Shown in pieces: positions 16,787 through 23,800 of a stretch of 34,862 bases of DNA. The translations under genes and the position numbers were made by a program. The number at the start of each line of letters is the position of its first letter. Positions within the stretch are counted from its first letter, which is position 1. The notes below the pieces were generated by a model. It searched no databases and was not told the DNA's origin. It saw only the letters and a list, made by a program, of their open reading frames with translations. Source of the stretch: an uncultured Clostridia bacterium (lineage in GTDB: Bacteria; Bacillota; Clostridia; Oscillospirales; CAG-272); contig CALGCW010000344.1 in the NCBI GenBank assembly GCA_937884385.1, positions 1-34,862 on the forward strand, in the 5' to 3' direction.

Positions 16787-17752
16787 TTAACCTTTCAATC
16801 CTCCTCCGATAGAAATATTCATTATTTTTTCTTGGAAAGCAATAAACAATGCCAAAATTGGAATTACGCTCATAATTACTCCAGCGAAAAGCATTGGAAT
16901 ATCTCCGTTACCATCGTGGAAAATAGTAGTATCGTAAATATATATACCAGAAGCAAGAGTGGGATATTTTTCAAGAAATAAAATAGGTCCTGAATAATCA
17001 TTCCATACACCTATAAACGATACAACGTATAACGCAGTAATTACACCCTTGGCTTGCGGAAGCATAATTTTAAAAAACGTATTAAAATGGTTTCCTCCGT
17101 CAATAAATGATGCCTCTACATAATCCCAAGGAAGTGATTTAAAATAACCGTGCAATACAAGGAAATTGAATCCCATTCCATTAGCAAAAGTTATGAGGAA
17201 CAACGGAGAATTAAGAATATTAAGTTCGCTATAAATTTCATATTGTGATGGAAGAGAACCAACAATGGGAAGCATCATCATAATCAATACAACGGCATTA
17301 AAAAGTTTTCTTCCGGGAAACTTATATTTTGCCACTACGTAAGCACTCATCGTTGAAACCGCCACGCCAACAAACGTTCCACCAAAAGCATACCACAATG
17401 AATTCAAAAACATTGTAGCCAAATTTGTTTTGTTAGCATTTAGCGTTTTGAATGCATTAACAAAGTTATCAAACCCTACAGGGTCCTTGGGTAATCCGGC
17501 AATATTGTTTATATATTCATACTTATCCTTTACGCTCGTCATAATTGCCCATCCATAGGAATACAAGAGCGTAAACGCATAAATTGCAAAAATCACAAAT
17601 ACAACAGTAAATACAACCGTATCTCCTTTGCGCATTTGAGTATTGGTAGCACTGATTGAAAACTTGCGCTTATGTTTGCGTTTATTATTTACCTTCTTGT
17701 CCTCACTGATAATTGAGGTTTCTTTATTGTTTAACTTTATATTTTCACTCAT
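16787..17752 (-). CDS. CUT1 carbohydrate ABC transporter permease, MalG-like
   Basis: 321-aa inner-membrane permease, one of the two channel subunits. A charged cytoplasmic N-terminus (about 1-42, Lys/Arg-rich) precedes six predicted membrane helices, starting near 45-70. The EAA loop that contacts the ATPase reads EASFIDGGNHFNTFF (213-227), followed by KIMLPQAKG. The C-terminus has the MalG-type short tail. SD GAGGTG precedes ATG 17752, and the gene follows the MalF-like permease by 16 nt. No ATPase gene lies in this operon; the MalK-like gene at 31247 or a shared MsmX-type ATPase elsewhere could energise it. Confidence 0.93.
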   Translation of the reverse strand: MSENIKLNNKETSIISEDKKVNNKRKHKRKFSISATNTQMRKGDTVVFTVVFVIFAIYAFTLLYSYGWAIMTSVKDKYEYINNIAGLPKDPVGFDNFVNAFKTLNANKTNLATMFLNSLWYAFGGTFVGVAVSTMSAYVVAKYKFPGRKLFNAVVLIMMMLPIVGSLPSQYEIYSELNILNSPLFLITFANGMGFNFLVLHGYFKSLPWDYVEASFIDGGNHFNTFFKIMLPQAKGVITALYVVSFIGVWNDYSGPILFLEKYPTLASGIYIYDTTIFHDGNGDIPMLFAGVIMSVIPILALFIAFQEKIMNISIGGGLKG

Positions 17753-17768
17753 AACAACACCTCAATAA

Positions 17769-18710
17769 TCAATACTCAATTTTGGGATCCAACTTGTCCA
17801 TAATAAATCTAAACAGGAACACTATTGGCATACTAATAGCTGTAAAGAAAACACCCATTGATGCTGGATAATAGAAAATACCGCTATCTCTTACCTGGCT
17901 AAATATATAATAGGAGAGAGTGTAGGTATCTTCTCCGGTTGCGAAAAGAAGAATCGGGCCACTCGACATAAATATTCCCGTCATAGCTACAATCAAGCTC
18001 ATAGAAATAGTTGGCCACACCATGGGTGTAATTACGTGGAACAGCTCTTGCCACCAATTCACTCCATCTATCTTACTCGCCTCAATAACTTCCTCGGGAA
18101 TGCGCCCCATAGCACCTTGGAAAAGAACGATATTTACACCGAATCCAGTCCAAAATGTATAAAACAAAATGGTATTAGTGGCATATTCCGGATTGGACAA
18201 AAATGCGGGGACTGCTGGCATTTCTGCTCCCGTAATCCAACTTATTAGATTATCAAGTGGGCCAAATCCGCCTATCATATTTTTAAAAATAATAACCATT
18301 GCTACCGATGATACGATCGAAGGCACATAGAACAAAACCCTCAAAAACTTATGAAGAAATATTTTCTTATACAAGAAATAAGAAACAAAATATGTAATCG
18401 GTATGGTTACAAAAAAGTTTAAAGCAAAATACTTCAATGTATTCCTTATGGATATCTTTATTAATGTATCCCCCTCAGCGGTCAACTCATTCCAAAGTAT
18501 TTCATAATTTTTCAAACTGTATTCGAAGATTGCCTCTCCATTATCGGTAACACCCACAACGGTTTTAAATGCCATTAATATCGAGTTGAAGTTTACTCCT
18601 ACGTAAAAAACAGCAAACCACAACAAACTAATTATCAGCATAGATATAATGAAAATGGTTGAACCTTTTCTATATGTTTTGGGCATCTTTTCAAATTGTA
18701 TTTTTTTCAT
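17769..18710 (-). CDS. CUT1 carbohydrate ABC transporter permease, MalF/LplB-like
   Basis: 313-aa inner-membrane permease, partner of the MalG-like subunit. Six helices are predicted, the first at about 17-38. A periplasm-facing segment carries the NGEAIFEYSLKNY region typical of LplB-like proteins. The EAA loop is EASKIDGVNWWQELF at about 214-228, then HVITPMVWP. An in-frame TTG at 18722 would add four residues, but ATG 18710 has GAGG about 7 nt upstream and is preferred. It is separated from the solute-binding gene by 96 nt containing a long-loop hairpin, a spacing often used to keep binding protein in excess over permease. Confidence 0.93.
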   Translation of the reverse strand: MKKIQFEKMPKTYRKGSTIFIISMLIISLLWFAVFYVGVNFNSILMAFKTVVGVTDNGEAIFEYSLKNYEILWNELTAEGDTLIKISIRNTLKYFALNFFVTIPITYFVSYFLYKKIFLHKFLRVLFYVPSIVSSVAMVIIFKNMIGGFGPLDNLISWITGAEMPAVPAFLSNPEYATNTILFYTFWTGFGVNIVLFQGAMGRIPEEVIEASKIDGVNWWQELFHVITPMVWPTISMSLIVAMTGIFMSSGPILLFATGEDTYTLSYYIFSQVRDSGIFYYPASMGVFFTAISMPIVFLFRFIMDKLDPKIEY

Positions 18711-18749
18711 TATAAACCTCAATAATTAATTAAATACTCTTTTAAAAAT

Positions 18750-18790
18750 GGCGCGAAATAGACTACATTTACATCTTTCCATCTCGCGCC
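18750..18790 (-). terminator. Intra-operon hairpin between binding protein and permease genes
   Basis: Arms GGCGCGA (18750-18756) and TCGCGCC (18784-18790) enclose a 27-nt loop. On the minus strand the stem is followed by ATTTTTAAAA, and the plus strand also has TTTTTATATA after the stem. It lies 17 nt past the solute-binding gene stop. Likely a partial terminator or 3'-end stabiliser giving binding protein excess; the long loop makes strict termination doubtful. Confidence 0.55.
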
Positions 18791-18806
18791 TTTTTATATA
18801 TTTACC

Positions 18807-20375
18807 TTATCTAATAAGCGGCAAAACCTTATCCTTGTTGTTGTAAGACAGTTCTATACAGCTTTGGAAATACTCTTCACCATTTTTAGTCTTATTAAAG
18901 GCATCTTTTTCATAGTAACCTGCAATAATGTCCATACCACCTATGTAGAACAATGGAGAGTTGTGTCCCTCGGTAATAACATTGAAATCAGCAAGATTAC
19001 CCATACATTCAAGACGAGAATCAGCATATTCACCATAAACTCCAGTAGGCTCATATCCGTAAGGCATTGTGATACCATTAAGTTCATATGAGAACAATTC
19101 TTGTCCTGTATAACTGAATACATAGTTCATAAACTTCAAAGTAAGTTCGTACTTATGTTCGCTGTTTTTCATTTTGGGAATTGCCATAACATGGCTTGTT
19201 GCAGCAGAAGTAGAAGAATAGCGTGCTGAGTAAAGTGTTGCAAAATCCTTGTCTGAAACACCTTCAACAGATTTTGCTCCCGCATCAATTGCATCGATTA
19301 CTTCTCTCAACTGAGCTTCTGTCATATTTTTATTTTCAAGACGCTCAACAATAGAAGAAATTACAGGAACCTTCATAACTCTAACATCACAACCACCATT
19401 AACCTCGGTTGCTCTATCAATAGATTCCTTCATTTCATTATAGAACCAGTCACCACAAACCATAAATGCAGCTTTTGTCATATCAGTACCATAACCCAAA
19501 CCGCAAAATACGTTTTGTGCCTGCTGGTAATTCATATATCCAGATTTAGAATGAGCAAATTCCTTTTCACCAAGCCAACTATAAACTACATCCGCAGCCT
19601 TTTTAACTCCAATCTGTGATTCCAAAAATTCACGATAGTTCTCGGACGTTGCTTTTGTATATGTTCCGTTCTTAAGGTAATAACCTTCATAGAATTTATT
19701 ATATTCTTCTTCGCCCTGATACTGATAATACATTCCCACAAGAACGGACTGCCAGTAAGGAACTTCAGCAGAAAGGACAAAAGGAGCTACACCCGTGCTC
19801 TTAATGCGTTCGCAAAGTTCAGTCATCTCATCACTGGTGCGAGGCAAAGTGTAGTTTTCTGCACCAAGAGCAGCGTCAATAGTTGTTTTGTTATAAAGGA
19901 TACCATTATAACCGTAAACCCAAGGAAGCTGATAATACTTGCCGTCAGAAGCTTTATAGTATTCAAGGAGATCCTTATTCATTCTTTCAGACAAAGGAAC
20001 ATCGTACCCCTCTTGAGTTGTGTTCAAAAGGGAGGAAAGATCATAGAGATATCCTTCTGCCTGTGAGTTGAAGAAAGCGCCTGTGCTTATTACAAGATCG
20101 TTATCATTTGCTTTTGTACGAATTTTGGAAGCCAAGCTTCCACCGTCAACAGTAACTTCTAATTCTACTGTGCATCCAGGATTCTCATCTTCGTATGCAG
20201 CAATGATTTCTCTTAACCATTCAACACCATAACCGAGATCCACAGCGGTAATTTTGATTGAACCGGTTGTTACGCCATCTCCGTTCTGAGTCTGATTATT
20301 GTTACATCCTGTCATCGGCAGCAACATAGTCACCAACAAAATCATAGATATGCAAATCAAATAAATTTTTTTCAT
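18807..20375 (-). CDS. Extracellular sugar-binding lipoprotein of the CUT1 ABC transporter
   Basis: 522-aa family 1 solute-binding lipoprotein that captures oligosaccharide and delivers it to the permeases. Signal peptide and lipobox MTGC (C24), then an Asn/Gln/Gly-rich tether. Typical fold landmarks are IIAAYEDENPGCTVELEV near the N-terminus, YYQLPWVYGYNGILYNK in the hinge region, and a Trp/Tyr-rich middle (VPYWQSVLVGMYYQY) suited to stacking on sugar rings. At about 500 residues after processing it is on the long side, as for oligosaccharide binders. First gene of the operon; SD AAGGAG about 9 nt before ATG 20375; promoter at 20417-20445. The ligand cannot be deduced. Confidence 0.93.
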   Translation of the reverse strand: MKKIYLICISMILLVTMLLPMTGCNNNQTQNGDGVTTGSIKITAVDLGYGVEWLREIIAAYEDENPGCTVELEVTVDGGSLASKIRTKANDNDLVISTGAFFNSQAEGYLYDLSSLLNTTQEGYDVPLSERMNKDLLEYYKASDGKYYQLPWVYGYNGILYNKTTIDAALGAENYTLPRTSDEMTELCERIKSTGVAPFVLSAEVPYWQSVLVGMYYQYQGEEEYNKFYEGYYLKNGTYTKATSENYREFLESQIGVKKAADVVYSWLGEKEFAHSKSGYMNYQQAQNVFCGLGYGTDMTKAAFMVCGDWFYNEMKESIDRATEVNGGCDVRVMKVPVISSIVERLENKNMTEAQLREVIDAIDAGAKSVEGVSDKDFATLYSARYSSTSAATSHVMAIPKMKNSEHKYELTLKFMNYVFSYTGQELFSYELNGITMPYGYEPTGVYGEYADSRLECMGNLADFNVITEGHNSPLFYIGGMDIIAGYYEKDAFNKTKNGEEYFQSCIELSYNNKDKVLPLIR

Positions 20376-20400
20376 AAAAATTCTCCTTATATATGCATTT

Positions 20401-20412
20401 TTACAATTGTAA
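20401..20412. promoter_or_regulatory. Palindrome at the transporter operon start site
   Basis: Perfect 12-bp palindrome TTACAATTGTAA located 5 bp downstream of the -10 element, so it should cover the transcription start. A second imperfect dyad, ATTTTAC (20417-20423) and GTAAAAT (20432-20438), overlaps the -10 and spacer. Both are placed where a repressor would act; the binding protein is unknown. Confidence 0.4.
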
Positions 20413-20416
20413 TCTC

Positions 20417-20445
20417 ATTTTACCACAACGCGTAAAATCTCACAA
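20417..20445 (-). promoter_or_regulatory. Promoter of the solute-binding/ABC operon
   Basis: Minus strand -35 TTGTGA (20445-20440), 17-bp spacer, -10 TAAAAT (20422-20417), placing the start near 20410 and a ~35-nt leader before ATG 20375. The -35 is weak, which fits need of an activator; two GACATTT boxes lie upstream on the same strand, 40 bp apart. Confidence 0.65.
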
Positions 20446-20470
20446 TAGCCAAAATAGACATAATTGCCGT

Positions 20471-20478
20471 CAAATGTC
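20471..20478 (-). promoter_or_regulatory. Candidate AraC operator box, transporter operon, proximal
   Basis: Minus-strand GACATTTG, beginning 33 bp upstream of the first base of the -35 element. The same GACAT(T/A)T box occurs at 33-34 bp before two other promoters of the locus (20766 and 26235). Confidence 0.45.
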
Positions 20479-20507
20479 CTTTTTTTATAGTATTTAACAA
20501 GCTATTC

Positions 20508-20518
20508 AAATAAATGTC
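20508..20518 (-). promoter_or_regulatory. Candidate AraC operator box, transporter operon, distal
   Basis: Minus-strand GACATTTATTT, identical over 11 nt to the box at 26235-26245 before the MFS operon and 40 bp (about four helical turns) upstream of the proximal box. Fits a second half-site on the same DNA face. Confidence 0.45.
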
Positions 20519-20575
20519 AAAAAAATTCCTACAATATTATTATATTGCAAACACGCAGATTGACCTTATCTGAAT

Positions 20576-20618
20576 ATTGTGCAAATTGCACTGTATTTTT
20601 TGGTATATTTTGCACAAT
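20576..20618. repeat. Inverted TTGTGCA-type repeats
   Basis: ATTGTGCAAA (20576-20585) and its exact reverse complement TTTGCACAAT (20609-20618), 23 bp apart. The left arm is itself part of the palindrome GTGCAAATTGCAC (20579-20591). Further copies of the 7-mer lie at 20680-20686 and 20807-20813. Possible binding sites for a second regulator. Confidence 0.4.
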
Positions 20619-20765
20619 GTGTGTGTTTTGTTGAAATAATATCCAAATAATGATATTTTTTCCATCTTTCCAGCTCCTCTTGTGCATAATCAACAACACG
20701 CAATCAATGAATTTGTTAATATGTTACAATCGCAAAAAACAATCATACTATGACTGCAAAAAAGA

Positions 20766-20780
20766 GACATATAAATAAAT
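20766..20780 (+). promoter_or_regulatory. Candidate AraC operator box, 1434-aa lipoprotein gene
   Basis: GACATATAAATAAAT beginning 33 bp before the -35 element at 20799, the same spacing as the GACATTT boxes of the other two promoters. Confidence 0.4.
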
Positions 20781-20798
20781 TCTCGTCTTTTTAGAAAA

Positions 20799-20827
20799 TT
20801 GAAAACTGCACAAATATATAATATAAT
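20799..20827 (+). promoter_or_regulatory. Promoter of the 1434-aa lipoprotein gene
   Basis: -35 TTGAAA (20799-20804), exact 17-bp spacer, perfect -10 TATAAT (20822-20827). Start expected near 20834, giving a ~52-nt leader with GGAGG at 20874-20878. Near-consensus strength suggests abundant expression. Confidence 0.75.
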
Positions 20828-20885
20828 GTTTTTACAAATTTGTGAATATTTACACAATTTGCAAATAAAATATGGAGGAAAAGAT

Positions 20886-23800
20886 ATGAAAAAAATCTTA
20901 TCAATCATTCTAATCTTACTTTTGGCAGTGTTGTGTTTGGGTTCATGTGTTAACTTTCCCAGCAACGGTGGCAGTTCTACTACACCCTCAACAACAAAGC
21001 CTACCACCACTACTCCCGTCGAAGAGAAATATACCCTCTCTTTTGAGGCGGAAGGTATCGAGTCTTTGGAGGTAGTTGATGGAAAAGCTATAGGAAATCT
21101 TCCTGCTGTTCCTGAAAATCCTGGTTACACAGGACTTTGGAAAATTGATGGCGAAGTAATCAATGCCGGAACAATTTACAACTATGGCGAAGACAAAACA
21201 GCCGTACCGTTCTATATTGCTAAGGACGACACAGTATATACGGTACAAGTTTTCATTCAAGTTGAAGACTCTTATGAAGACGTTTCTGCTCAGTATGCCC
21301 CATTGTTTGGAGAATGCATTGGCACAACCGGTGCAACAGTTGACATCTCCGAACTTGCGCAAGCAAATCTTCCTGCTCATTGCATTCTCAACACAGAAGA
21401 CAGTGTTCTTTCAGGAACAATCGCAGGAGACGGTTCACTTGTTTTGAAGGTTTATTATGACCTTGACGGTGCATTTGTTCTTTCATTCGACGTTGAAGGT
21501 GTTGCTTCCCTTCCCGTTAAATTTGGAGAACCTATGACCAATCTTCCTGCAGTACCAGAAAAAGTTGGTTACACAGGTGTTTGGAAAATTGCTGACGAAG
21601 TAATCACAGCCGAAACAGTATATAATTATAATGGAAGCAGAACTGCTACAGCAGTTTATACAGCCAACACAGATACTCTCTATACAGTTGAAGTATATAT
21701 GAATGGCGCAAACGTTTCCTTTGATTTTGGAACTCAGTTTGGAATGCCTTGCGCAGGAACAACAGATACAATCGCTGATATTTCTGCCCTTGCTCAATCA
21801 AACATTCCCGCACATTGCGCTTTGGATGAAAGCAATAGCGTTCTCACAGGCACAATAGCAGGTGATGGTTCTCTCGTTCTTAAGGTTTATTACTACAACA
21901 CAGATACAGTAATTTTCGATGCAGTAGCAGACACCAACGTAGTTCTTGACTACGAGGTTCGTTATGGTGCAGATGAATACTCACACCGTGTACAGTTCCA
22001 CAGAACAGCTTGGAACGGTACAGTTCAATTAAAGCTTAACGGAAATAGACCAGTTGCTCCCGAAGGTACAACTCACGTTACATTCTATTATTATACAGCT
22101 CATACCAGTTATAATTCAGTATTGAATGCATCAGGCAAAGAAATCACTGTTGGTAACTGGGGCACTATCGAATGGAAATCATTCAAGCTTAGCATTGCTC
22201 AGTATAATGAATCTGTATGGACACTCACAGACCCGCAGGGCAATAGCCAAGGAAAATATATTTATTTGTCCAACCCCGTATTCACAACAGAATCTCAGGT
22301 TTGGGATGGAATTTCCACAACAACTGACGTTGTTTATGGCACAGACGAATTTTCATACACATTCAATAGCAACCCCACCATCACTGCGACAAAGGTTCTC
22401 CTCAATATGCTTGGAGACGCAGATGCAATCTCCTTCTATATCAGAGGAACAATTGCAGCACCCTTTAACCTTGTTATTTTCGATCCTTGGGACGCTAATA
22501 CAAATCTTGCTAACACAGTAGCCGGTGAATGGGTTAAGTTCACACTCACAAGAGAACAGGTTCTCAACCTTGTGAACAATCCCAGCAACTATTATCTCCA
22601 AATCAGAAGCTGGGACGGTGGTACATACCATATTTCCTCTTTCTATGAAGTAAAGGGACCTCACATCTACACAAATTATGTATACAATAATGACGCAAAG
22701 TGCGGTGTTGACGGTACTGAAACAGCTCAGTGTGACCATTGCGATAAAATGACTCATACAAGACCTGCTGCAGGTACTGCTCTTTCGCACAGCTTTGAAG
22801 CGTATGTATCAAATAACAACGCAACATGCACATCGAATGCAACAGAGACAGCTTCTTGTGCGCATAGTTGCGGAGCTACAGACACAAGAGAAATCGCAAA
22901 CTCTACACTTAGTCACGCATTCACATCCTACGTATCCAACAATGATGCAAAGTGTGGTGTTGACGGAACAAAAACAGCAAAGTGTGACAATTGTGATGCA
23001 AAAGATACTAAGACAGACGAAGATTCTGCTCTCACACACAGCTACACAAATTATGTATCCAACAATGATGCAAAATGCGAAGCAAACGGCACAGAAACTG
23101 CTACTTGTTATCACGGTTGTGGAACTACTCACACAAGAGAAGATATAGATTCTGCTCTCACACACAGTTACACAAACTACGTTTACAACAATGACGCTAC
23201 ATACGAAGCTGACGGCACAGAAACTGCTTCTTGCGATCACGGTTGTGGTAAAACAGATACAAGAATTAAACTTGGTTCAATGCTTTCTCACATCTATACA
23301 AACTACGTTTACAACAATGACGCAAAGTGTGGTGTTGATGGAACAAAGACAGCAAAGTGTGATGAAGAAGGATGCGATGCTACAGACACAGTCGTAGCAG
23401 AAGGAACAGCTCTTTCACATAGCTACACCAATTATGTATCAAATAACGATGCTACCTGCTCCGCAAATGGTACAGAAACTGCTTCTTGTGATCATGGTTG
23501 CGGAACTACGGATACAAGAGAAGACGACAACTCAACAGTTGGTCATGTTTATACCAAATATGAATACAACAATGATGCAGCAGTAAACAAAAATGGTACG
23601 GAAACAGCTTCTTGTGACTTCGGTTGTGGCACAAAAGACACAAGAGAAGTTGCTAATACTGCTCTTTCCATCTTTGATGTTGTAGCAGACACAACAATAT
23701 CTACAGATTCTTCCATCGTATATGGTGATCAAAGCTTCTCTTACAAGGTACAATTCCACGCAACAGCTTGGAACGGAACAGTTCAATTCAAGCTTAACGG

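Larger units (their letters stand above)
20376..20885. other. 510-bp divergent control region
   Basis: Holds the promoter of the minus-strand transporter operon and, about 380 bp away, the promoter of the plus-strand 1434-aa lipoprotein. Also present are three GACAT-type boxes (20471-20478, 20508-20518, 20766-20780), a 12-bp palindrome TTACAATTGTAA at 20401-20412, and several TTGTGCA/TGCACAA motifs. No credible gene is present. The frames that cross it start without ribosome sites. Confidence 0.8.

Noticed and set aside
20690..21010. 106-codon minus-strand frame across the lipoprotein start
   Set aside because: Overlaps the promoter, signal peptide and tether of the plus-strand gene and lacks a ribosome site; its Gly/Leu/Pro start is the complement of the Thr-rich tether.
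22659..23666. Regularly spaced repeats that could suggest a CRISPR array
   Set aside because: The period is ~126 bp, units are imperfect at the DNA level and stay in one reading frame; there are no short identical repeats with unique spacers and no cas genes.
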